DNA of 64,000 nucleotides, from assembly GCA_026225945.1 (NCBI GenBank), contig JAMJFZ010002594.1, forward strand, positions 1,512,001 through 1,576,000, in the 5' to 3' direction. A program made the translations under genes and the position numbers. Shown in pieces: positions 36,801-48,800 of this stretch (its first letter is position 1; each line of letters opens with the position of its first letter). This stretch comes from Cricetomys ansorgei. Its lineage: Eukaryota; Chordata; Mammalia; Rodentia; Nesomyidae. The notes under the pieces were generated by a model. That model saw nothing but the letters and a program-made list of their open reading frames with translations. It had not been told where the DNA came from and ran no database searches.

Positions 36801-39800
36801 GCTCTGTGTAGGGGGCCAAGCTTGGAGATTATTAGCTCCCATTTGCAGTGACATCACATCTGCCTGCCTGTGGGTTCCTCCTATCCCCTGCTAAACTCCC
36901 AAGTTCCCGGATGTCCTCTAGGGACGGACTTCAGGCTCTTCCCAGTGTGGCTCAGCAGTCACTTGAGCAAGCCTACTGGGCACTCACTACCCAGCATGCA
37001 TTGTGCCTGGCTCTGGAGGTGTAGGGGCCACACTAGCCAGGAGGTAGACTTTCAGAGATTTTGTTTATTTTAGTTTAACAACACAGACGTGTGCCACCAC
37101 CTCCCGGTTTGAGATTTTATTTTTAAAAAGCGGCTTGCTCTGTGAAGGAAGGGCAAGAGAGAAGAGCAATCAGGTAGAGGGGCTTCAGCCGGTTGCAGGG
37201 GGTTCCTGTAGATGAATGGAAGGGGTCATCCCTGGGAGACCACCGGAGGGAGCCCTGAGGAACTGCACAGGAGAGCTTTGGGGAGAGCCGGACACATGGG
37301 AAGCTGACCGTGGCCAGCAGGACCGGGGAGCAGTCAGATGCGGGGTCGAGGGGGCCTCAAGGCCAGAGTCCACAGCTGCCCTGTCCTTGAAGGAACCAAA
37401 GATCTAAGCCTCCTGGCCAGCGTTGCTTTGTGGGAGGGGGCGGGAGGGGGGAGGAGAGGGAAGCAGAGAGGAAGAGGAAGGAGGGAGAGCAAAGACAGGT
37501 TGGCATCCCGCCTCCCTGCCAACAGAGCTCGCAGTGTCCAGCTCAGCCCTGGCCACTTTCTGCCATGTTTTACTCTCCTCCAGCCCCATCCTGGCCCCCA
37601 TCCCCCACCCTCACCCTCCACCCCCATCACCCACTCATCCCACCCCACACCCCCACCCCCACCCCCGGGAGCTTGTTCTGGGGATTCCTTCTTTCCTGAG
37701 TGTGTCCTCTCTCTCCTCCCGCCGATCTCAAAGGCGAAACCAGATCCAGGGCCTGCAGGAGAACGTGCGGAAGCTGCCGAAGCTACCCAACCTGTCCCCG
37801 CTGGCCATCAAGCACCTGTGGATCCGCACAGCCCTGTTCGAGAGGGTCCTGGACAAAATCGTCCACTACCTGGTGGAAAACAGCAGGTGAGAGTCACGCC
37901 TGCCGCGCTCTGCCGCCACCTGCTGGCCGTTCTGGGAACCGCATCCCTGGGAATAATGCTCTTTCTTTTTGGTGGGCAAAGCAAACAAATAAACAAAACA
38001 AAAAGGGTTTCAGATTAATCTCAGGTAAGGGTTTTATTATGTCAGACTTCTTGATCGGCATCCACCTGATAACCGTAGTTACCGGTTGGTCGTGAGTCAC
38101 CGTGTGGGAGCTGGGAATCGAACCCGGGTACTCTAAGAGCAGTAGGCACTTCACTGCAGGGCCATCCCTCCAGCCCATCTAATCTTTATAGCTACGTTAA
38201 TAGTTTTGTGTCCGTGAGTTTTCAAGGAACTAGAAATCGTCCCAGAATCTCTCATAAACAAGAGACTCCCCAAACCTTCATGAACACTGTATCGATGACA
38301 TCACACGCTTGCCAGGGTCAAACTGCAGAGGTTTGGGGTTTGGTGGTGTTTTGCTCAGCCTATGAGGCTGTCCTCTCTGCCGCTGAGGATCTGAGCTGGG
38401 CCTCCCGAGTGGAACGGAGCCCGCCCACGTGTGCCCTCTGCTGGTCCCCTGCAGACCCGCGTGTCGTTTCCTCCCACAGTAAGTACTATGAGAAGGATGC
38501 CCTCCTGATGGACCCCGTGGACGGCCCCATCCTGGCATCCTTGTTGGGTAAGTGGGCAGCTGCTCTGGGCCGCTGCTGGTCCTTTGCTCTTGGGGCTCAG
38601 AGGCCTGTCTCTTGCTCTGGTGTCTTCCTGCTGGACTCTGGGGCGTCCCTGCTTCCTGGAGGGAAAGGGGGTGACCTGAGCCCATTCTGAGGCAGTTGGG
38701 TGGGGGCGCTTTTGGGGACTCCAGGTTCCCAGCCCTGTGTGCTCCACAGTGGGGCCCTGTGCCCTGGAGTACACCAAGATGAAGACTGCGGACCACTTCT
38801 GGACCGACCCCTCGGCCGACGAGCTGGTCCAGAGACACCGGATCCACAGCTCGCATCTGAGACAAGACTCACCCACCAAGCGGCCGGCGCTCTGTGTGAG
38901 AAGACGGGGCCGTGGGAGGGACTTGGCCTCGGGGCAGAGAACTGAGTGGGAGTCCTGACGGTCACCCTGACCCTACCAGATCCAGAAGAGGCATTCCAGC
39001 GGCAGCATGGACGACCGACCATCCATTTCTGCCCGGGACTATGTGGAGTCCCTGCACCAGAACTCCAGGACCACCCTGCTCTACGGCAAGAACAACGTTC
39101 TGGTTCAGCCGGTGAGTGTGGGGTGGGCCTAGATCACGCTCTGTGGCTTGGTCACGGTGTGGGGGAGGGGAGGGCCTCCAGCTCCGGGTTCTCTGTCTGT
39201 TTACTCATCCATTCACCTACATATTCTTTGGGTGGGGGGTTCTAGACAGGGTTTCTCTGCTGTGGCTCTGGCTGGCCTGGAACTCACAGAGATCCGCCTG
39301 CCTCTGCCTCCTGAGTGCTGGGATTAAAAGCATGTGCCACCACCGCCTGGCTCACTCACTTATCCACCCACCCACATTCATATGTTTACCAACAACTCCA
39401 TCCATCCATCTGTCCATCGTCCATCTATCCATCCATTATCCATCCATCCATCCATCCACCCACTCATCCATCCATCCACCCATCCATCCATCCATCCACC
39501 CACCCATCAACCCATCCATCCACCCATCCATCAATCCATCCACCCACCCATCCATCCACCCATCATCCACCCACCCATCCATCCACCCATCCATCCATCC
39601 ATCCATCCATCCATCATCCACCCATCCATCCATCCATCCATCCACCCATCATCCACCCACCCATCCATCCACCCACCCATCCATCCACCCATCCATCCAT
39701 CCATCCATCCACCCATCCATCCATCCATCCACCCATCCATCCACCCATCCACACATCCACCCATCCACACATCCACCCATCCATCCACCCATCCATCCAC

Positions 39801-42800
39801 CCATCCATCCATCCATCCATCCATCCATCATCCACCCATCCATCCACCCATCCATCCATCCATCCATCCATCCATCCATCATCCACCCATCCATCCACCC
39901 ATCCATCCATCCATCCATCCACCCATCCATTCATCCATCCATCCATCCATCATCCACCCATCCATCCACCCATCCACACATCCACCCATCCATCCACCCA
40001 TCCATCCACCCATCCACCCATCCATCCATCCATCAATCCATCCATCCACCCATCCACCCACCCATCCACCCATCCACCCATCCACCCATCCACCCATCCA
40101 CCCATCCATCCACCCATCCATCCACCTATCCACTTATGCACATTTACATGCAGGTCACCCATCTACCCATCTATCCGTGTGCATTTGGTAATATCCTAGC
40201 TAGCTGCCCTGCCAGTCAATTCTTCCCTTCACTACACCCATCATTTGTGAATCTATTTGTGTTTATATTAACTTTCCATCCCACCCGGTTTTTCTCTTGG
40301 CGTGTTGACTCTTGCTGTCACTCAGCCAGCATTTACCCAGACACCATGTGTGGCAGAGGCATGCTTCTCTGTAGGAGCCCGTCTTCCTCACTGATACCTG
40401 GCTGGTGCTCACTGTGAAGCGCCTCGAGCCGCGCTAACTGTGAGATGGTGACGCTGACGCCTGCACGAGGAGCGGGATTAGGTCCGATCTCACGCCAGCC
40501 GCGGTGGTGAATCAGTTGTTCCGTGCTCCAGCAGCTGGCTGGGCATTGAGGCGTGAGCAGCCCTGTGAGGAATGTCCTTTGCTGTCCTCTCCTCGGGGGT
40601 CATCGGGTCACAGTCAGTGACTCACAGTGTGGCTCAGCTGGAAGGGGGCAGGGAGGGGTCTCTGTGATCAGAGCCTCAACCTCTGGGTGACCCTGAGCGG
40701 GCTTCTGCCATCTGGGCTATTACATCTGCATCAGAGTGGGTGCAGGGCCCATGTTTCTCAGATTTAGGAAGTCACCGGTTTAAGGTGCAGAAGCTTTCAA
40801 ATGACCATCTAGAAACTTCAAATGCTGAGGACTGGGATGTAGTCCAGGGGTAGAGGGCTTAGCATGCCCAAGGCACCATCCATAGCAGAGATGGAGATGG
40901 GGGTGGGGAGCGAATGGGAGGGGCAAGGGAGGGCGAGGGAGAGAGAATTTGAATCCTCAAGATATCGAAACACGGCCACGCCAGGCTTTGGTGGCAGAGA
41001 CAGTGGTTGCCATGAACCATATTTGGCTCACAAAGCCTACAGCGTCTCCTTTCAGTCCCTGGACACGAAAAGTGTGGTGACCTCTGACCCAGCAGTTCTG
41101 GAAAGTATGGAGTGTGCGCTGTCGTCTCCAACGTGGGTCTGAAGGCTCTTGGAGCACACCGTCCCTGCTTCCTGGGGGCTCAGGGGCTGTGTGACCTGGG
41201 GAGACCGAGTCACAGCTGCTCTGCCGTTCGAAGATGAATCACAGGCTCCGCTGTCGGGAGATGTTTAAAGCCACTCACATGTTCTTCCTGCAAAATAGCA
41301 GCCCTGCCCAGGCTCAGTCGAAGGGATGATTGACAGTGCTGACTGAGCCTGTGTGTGATCTACAGCGATGGCCACTTCCCAGCTGCGAGACACCGCGGGC
41401 GATCGGGCGAGCCCCAGTCAGGGATGAATGGGACGGACGCTCGGGAGTGGGGAGAACATTGTCAGAATAATGGGAAGTGGGTGAGAGTTCCCATGGGCAG
41501 ATTCTGGGCAGGTAGAGGGTCAGGCTGCCGGGCAGAAGCACGGTGTGGGTGTTGGGACAGAGGGTTTCTGGGTGTCTACAGCTACGGGATAGGGTGCAGG
41601 GATACCTGCCCTCTCTTTACCCCCTTAGATTGGCCAAGATACAGTAGCCATCTCCTTCACGGGGATCCAAAGGAACCTGGGGTGGAGACAGCCAGCCTCG
41701 GGAGGGAGGGATGAGGGTGCTGGTGCTGGGGTAAACCACTTTCACAGCTGGACTCCACCAAGCTCATCCTGGATGGGGTAGGGGAGGGCGCTGCAGGTGG
41801 CTTTGTTTGGCGTGGCGCCTGCGAGGATGCCGATGGGCTTCTAAGAGGTTGCGGCAAACAGCCCCATCCTCGGTCTGCCCCTGAGTCTCTGAGTCGGAGC
41901 CCCGACACTTGTCCACTGGAGTCCAGCAACATGGCCAGGCCTGTTCTCTCTCTGCAGAGGGACGACATGGAGGCTGTACCGGGGTACCTGTCTCTACACC
42001 AGACAGCTGACGTCATGACCTTGAAGTGGACACCCAACCAGCTGATGAACGGGTCTGTGGGGGATCTAGACTACGAGAAGAGGTAAGAGAACTTCACTTG
42101 AGTGCACCCGGAGTCCCTCTACTCTCCTAGCCACCCCCACCACGCTCCCTTCCCAGGGACAGGCAGCCCTGCCTGCCATTCTACCTGGTTATTATGGTTA
42201 CCTGGCCCAGCCTCCCACTGCTGTGGCTGCAAAAGGGACATTAGCCTCGGGAGCACCTGGAGGCAGAGCCGCAGAGCCTTGGGGACGAGCGTGGTCGGCT
42301 GCTCACATCTCTTAAGTCTACTCTCCCGGGCCAGTGAGCTGGCTCAGGGGGCAGAGCACCTGCTGCCAAGCCTGACAAGCTGCCTTCCATCTCTGGGACC
42401 CACCTGTTGGAAGGAGAGAAGTAACTCCTTCAGTTGGTCCTCTGATCTCCACTCACTCACCAGGGCACACAGCCACCCGTCCCTCCGACACAGATACACA
42501 CACAAAACAAACATGCAATTTAAAGGCTTTATGAATGTGCCCCCCAGACCTATCAGAGAGTACAGAGAGTAAACAGACAGCAGGTAAATGACAGCTCAGC
42601 CGAGCCCCGAGGACAAACCAGACTGAGTTAGGAACTGGCCCCGCCCCCGTCCCAGTCAGGTGACCTTGAGCAGTCACCTCCACACCCCCAGCCTCAGTTT
42701 CCTTATCTGTACTTCAGGGTGTAGGAGTGGAGCCCTGCAATGATGTGCAGGGGAGACCGGTGACCAGAAAAGGCACCGTGCCTGCTCGCCACCATCGAGG

Positions 42801-45800
42801 ACTCCTGAGTCCCTCAGCCCTGGGGTGGCCGACTGGTAGTCCCGGACAGAAAGGGGTGCGATGATGTCTGCTCTGACTCCAACTGAGAGCCAGAGAGTGT
42901 GGACAGAGAACCCACAGACGGTGTCAGATGTGGCTGGGATGCAGCCACTGGCTTGCAGAAAGAGGTTGTTGGGGAAGGACCCGGGCGAGTGGAAGGAAGG
43001 TCACACAGGAAGAGTCTCCACCGGGCCAGCCAGGGGTTCCTGGGCTGGAGTGGGCTGTACAGGAGCCTCTTCCTTCCTGGGAATGGGCCTGGACCATGTC
43101 CATGTGCTCAGTCAGTCCTGGCCAGCATCATTGCACGCTGGTGGAACTGTGGTGAATGGGGGGGGGGTGCGGCTGTGCAGATTCCGCTCCCTGTACAGGG
43201 TGTCTGAGCAGTTGCATTCCTAGGTCTCCACGAAGCCCACATTCCTGGTGCCCACTCCCATGGTGTTCTGATGGGGAAAATGATTTGTCTCAGGACCAGC
43301 GGTGGGTTCTGAGCTAGAAGTCAGTACTCAGAGTGACTGTGTCCCATGCACTGTGTTCTGAGCTGCCTGTGTGAGGGGCTCTGGGTTGAGTCCTTCAAAT
43401 GAGGATTCTGTTGAATCCTCATTAAACGCTACAATGGGGATCTTATTAGAACCTCCCCCCAATCTTACAGATGGGGAAACTGAGCCTCAAAGAAACCCTC
43501 AAGTCACACCACTGACCCATGTAAGGTTGGAGCTGGGATGGCCATTCTCATTTTTTACCCATGGTCACATGGTGGTCACATGGTTCTGAGCTAGTGTAGA
43601 TAATTAACTTCCGGGTATCAAAAGAAGCCAAGTTCAAACTGACTGGAGCGCTGGTCCAGTGATCCAAAGAGCCGAGGGGCAGGAGGCCTCAGGCTGGGCA
43701 CAGGGACGTGAACAGCCATGGCTGAACTCGTCCTGGCTCCTGCTTCTTGCTTTCTCTTGCTGACTCCACATGCAGCCCTCCTCTTGTGTGGTTCTGAGCA
43801 TGTGCGGGCAGCAAGGAGCCCTTCCTGGGTCACCTAAGCATCATTTCCTCTCAGATTTTACACTAGTCACTGTGACCGGTCAGTGCTGATTGGCCAGCCT
43901 GGGTCAGGTGATCATCCCAGAGTTCTCGGGTAGAGACTTTGCAGAGTTGGGCTCACTTGACCATGTAGAAGAGGGGGTTCCTCAGAAAGTTGAGGCGCTA
44001 CGTCCAAACATAGGGGAGCATGGCTGGGCAGGCTGGCCACAGGTGCGGGGACAAGTGGCTTGTTGAGAAGGGGGCTGCCCCTGGGCTAGTCCTCTGGTTC
44101 CTGAAGTCTGCCCCTCCCCACTTCCCCTGCAGTGTCTACTGGGACTATGCTGTGACCATCCGCTTAGAGGAGATTGTTTACCTGCACTGTCACCAGCAAG
44201 GTGGGGGCCCCGAGGACGGCTGGCGGCTGGGCGTCCGTGGTGGGTCCAAGCCTACGGATCCATCATTCCTTAGCATCACAAACACTCGGGTGTTCCTCTC
44301 ACGTTGCCTGTGGTGTCGCAGGCAAAGGGTGTCACCTCTCTGAGCGTACTCGCTCTGGATCACTGCAGACACTTAGTGATGGGGCGGTACTGTGCGGCTA
44401 GATACGCAGTCGCACAGAGCGATGGCTCTAGAGACGGGACTCGAACCCGTATCTTTGTGACTCCAAAAATCAGTGGTCTGCAGATCGGAGATCAGTAAAG
44501 CCAGAAAAGGTGGATTTGGAATAAGCTTCTTCTAAGCATGGGACTCCATGGCCTAAGCCCTTTTTCTAAGGGCTTAGACCTTGGTTCTGGTCCAGCTGTG
44601 TACCGTGGGGATGATATGAAACCTCTCTGAGCCGTGGTTTTGTTACTTGTAATGCAGGCAGTGATAGCTAAGCCTCACAGGGATGTTCTGGGTGTGTTGG
44701 TATACAGTAGGCGTCCAATGTATGCTCTTAGGGATCACCTATAACCAGAGCCTCAGAGCAGCTCCCCTGGGTCTGACTGGCCCCGGGGGTGGAGACGCCA
44801 TGTTCTGTGGTGCCATCCTGACATCCTCTCTTGTCTGGTGGTGACAGTGGACAGCGGTGGGACCGTCGTGCTGGTGAGCCAGGACGGCATCCAGAGGCCG
44901 CCCTTCCGCTTCCCCAAGGGCGGGCACCTGCTGCAGTTCCTCTCCTGTCTGGAGAACGGGCTGCTTCCTCATGGGCAGCTGGACCCGCCACTTTGGTCAC
45001 AGCGAGGAAAGGTGAGGGTCGGCTGTGGGGGCTCGAGGGGGCTGGGTGGGCAGCCACGGGGCTTCTCCGGGCCTTGCTGTGACTCGGTGGGCTCCTGCGC
45101 TCCCCTCTGAAAGCCTCGGTGGTGTCAGGCCTGGGACACGGATTGCTCTCTGACATCCACCCGGGTCACATTTCTGCAGGGGAAGGTATTTCCTAAGCTA
45201 CGCAAGCGGAGCCCTCAGGGGTCCTCAGAGTCCACGTCTTCGGACAAGGAGGATGACGAAGCCACGGATTACGTGTTCCGCATCATCTACCCTGGCATGC
45301 AGTCTGAATTCGGTAAGTGTCCCTGGGCCCTGCGCACCGGCTCCTCCTGGGAACCACTCCGAATGGTGGAAGTAGGAGGATACAGTCTTGATGCTGGGGC
45401 CACCGAAGGGGACTCTGTGTCCCAGAGCCTTACTCCACCCCATAGTGAGGACCAGCAGCCACTCCTCATTCAGCTGGAAAGGCTCCCCTGAGCAGGAGGT
45501 GACACTAATGGTGACAGTGCTGTAGCTCTGGGACCCTGGCTGGACTCAGGCAGGTTTCCCATCCCCCTCCCCCACTCCCACCCCCGGCCTTCTGTTTCCA
45601 CATCTGAGACATGGGCTGTTTCTAGGGTCTGCCGCATGCGTTCATCACACAGACTGGCATGCTGGCTACCATGTGGTCATCCTGTTAGTATCTCATCTTG
45701 AGTCAGGAGGGATCCATGCAAATGTAAGGAGGATCTGGATTCAAATACGTAATAAAGAGCCAAGCACAACTGCACATGCCCATAACCCCAGCACTGGGAG

Positions 45801-48800
45801 ACAGAGATAGCCACACCCCATGTTCCCTGGCCAGTCAGCCCAGCCTAATGGCAAGCTTTTTGGTTTACTTAGACACCCTCAGTGGAATAACATGATGAGC
45901 CAAAGAAGAAAACACCCCAGATCTTGCTCTGGCCTCTGCATGCAAGCACACTGGTGCACGCAATTGCACACTCATGTGCATATGCCAGCGCACACGCACA
46001 CACATGTGAAGCCAGGCATGGTACAGTAGCGGGCACTTGTTACCCCAGTGCTAAGGAGTCAGAGTTACAGGTCCCTGGGTCTCGCTAGCCAGCCAACTTA
46101 TCCTACTTGCCAAGTTCCAGGCCAATGTCTCAAAAACCAAAATACAAGGTATCAGAGAACAAACGGTGGAGGCTGACCTCTGGCTCCCACAAGCGTGTGT
46201 GCAAACACACACAGACATACATACATATATATATATATATTTATACACGTGCACCACACACACGTACACACGTGTACACACATGCACACACGACTGAACT
46301 GAGCCAGGTGTGATGGAGCATATCTGTAATCCATCACCCAGGAGGCTGAAACAGGAGGATTGTGAGTTCGAAGCTAGCCAGGGCTGCCGGGCAAGACCAC
46401 GTCTTAAGAAGAAACAGCCCCAGCTCTCCCCATTACTGCTGTTATTGTTGCTGTTCTGAGTCTCCGTTACTTCTGCAAAATGGAGGGAAAGGCCTTCTCT
46501 ACAGGTCACCGTAGATAAATGGCAGACCTGGTCCAGTCCCGGGCGCAGAGTGGGCGCTTTATAAATGCCCAGCCAGTCTTTTCTCCTCCAATCGACATAA
46601 CATGTGGAGCAGGGCAGAGGGAGGGCTAGGACCCCGGGGCACTCGTTTCCCTGGTGGTCTCCACCCACCCTAACCATGCCTCTTCACCCATTCTTTTTGT
46701 TTTCTGTCTCAAGTTGCCCCTGACCTCTTGGGCGGCCCTCGGCCCGTATCCGTTGGCCCTGCCTGGATGATGCTTGCTGCTGGCCAGTCCGTGCTGGTGG
46801 TGGCCAGGGGGATCCAGTGGGCACAAGCCAGAGGGTACCTCAGCGTCCCAACACCGAGTGTGAAGGAGCAGCCCCCCAGTAATGTCTGGCCCCTTCCCCC
46901 GGGTGATGGGTGCTGCCTCAGCCATGTCATCATTTGAGTCTTGTTCCCAAGGAAGATGAAACAAGGAAGTAAATGAGCATCCTTGCGCCTCCTGGTCCCC
47001 ACCCCGCCAAAGGCAGCAGCTAGGTTCTGTGACTGGTGACTGGCACGAGGGCTGGAGGCATGACGGCCATGCCTGTGCCTCCCGACACAGGCTGAGAACC
47101 AGGGTGTTCTCTGGCCAGCTCAGTTGTGAGTCTGTGAAAGGAGGGAACATGGAACCAACCACTGTTGGAGGAAGCAAGAGCCTCATTCTGCAGCCAGCAT
47201 GCTCCTCCTCTCGTGGGCGGGGTGACCCAGTCAGCAGCTGAGCTCTGGTGACAGAGAGGACAAGTCTCTGTTCCGCTAAGGACTCGGGAGAAGAGGCTGG
47301 GCGAGAGCAGTTGTCCTACACGAGGCCAGTGAGGAAAATGAGCACCTGTCTCATGTCCTAGAGCAGAGATCAGCAAACCCCAGCCCAGCGGCTGAATCCA
47401 GCCTCGTTCTGTGCAGCCCGGGAGCTGGGCATGGTTTTATGTCCTTGACTGAACAACACCAAAACACCAAAAGAAAGCCAAGTCTTGGGCCGGCAAGAGG
47501 GCTGGTGGGTGAAGGTGCTCGCCACCATGGCTGACACCGAGATCAATCCCTGGGCTCTACATCATGGAAGGATGTAAGTCGTAAGCACAAGCTTGGTGCG
47601 TTTGAGGGCTCTGTCTCCGGACGTCAGGGGTTCCAGAAGGGTCCTCACCTGAGTCACCAGTTGAAGGTGATTTCTAGTTCAGGAGTATGGCTCTCCCTGG
47701 CCCTGAGGACTCTGCCTGTGTGTTGAGATGGGCTCCTTCCTTTTTACCAGACAAGCTCCTGAGGAGGTCTGTGTCTAGCAACTCAGGCCTCAGCCTTTCC
47801 CCAGAAGTGCCCCGCAAGCTCCTCTTCCCTAATGTCGCCTTCCCCTGAGCAGGACCGATGAGGACATGTTGAATGAGGCTGTCTGCGCTGGGCTGGGCCC
47901 GTCTTCCTGGCTCTGTGCTCCCTCCTCTTTCTTCCCTCCTTGGCTGTCCTCCACTCTGCCCGCAGCCAGAGCCTCTGAATCTTGGTGGTGGCTTTCATGG
48001 GATTGGATGGATTCGGGGACTACGTCAAATTGTGGTTGGGCGCGTTTGGTACTGTCAGTCTCAGATCCTCTCTGTCGGTGGGCCGGCTTTGAGGGAGCTG
48101 CTTGCTTTGGGGTGAGGTTTGTGTCATCCACATTGATCTCACCAAGGTTCTTACTGACCCCCGTTTCTTCCCACCACCCGCCACAGTGCCCCAGGACCTG
48201 ATGGACGTCTCCGTGAACAACCTTCCATCCCTGTGGCAACCGAGTCCTCGGAAGTCCTCCTGCTCTTCCTGCTCACAGAGTGGCTCAGCTGAGGGCAGTT
48301 CAACCAATGGTTGTAACCACGAGAGGTAGGCGGGACTTGGGCTACAGACGGAGGGCCGTGAAACTGAGACCTGAGGCTGTGGCTGTCTTGCGTTGCCTGA
48401 ATTTTAGGGGTGTGAGCATGGCCTATGGATCCCCAGGAGCTAGGTTTAAATCATGGCTTCATGCGGTCCTCACCACTGGAGTTCCCATCCACGTGTCAGT
48501 CAGGATAAACAAGGTTCTGCCGCAGTAACAGTCCCGAAACGTCAGTGGCCTTGTACAGCAGATGCTGAAGTGTCCTGCGTACTGTGAGTCTTCCGTGGCT
48601 CTGCTTTCTAGTGGACATCCATCTGGGATGTCACTAGTCGCAGTATCAGAGGCAATGGCATTTCTGCTTTCAGCTCACAGTGGCTCCACACACAGGGAGG
48701 CCGAGAGATGCAGGCCTAGCATGCGCTGGGAGGCAGAAATGTTGCTTAATGACAACCGTGTGCTCTGTGCTCCTCCAAGAAACAGTAACTTAGTAGGGAT

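Noticed and set aside
39116..40417. 433-codon frame rich in Ser-Ile-His-Pro
   Set aside because: It is the (ATCC)n repeat read in frame, within a Sgsm1 intron.
44400..44465. tRNA-like B box (gactcgaacccg)
   Set aside because: It is part of a MIR SINE; no cloverleaf or A box at the right distance.
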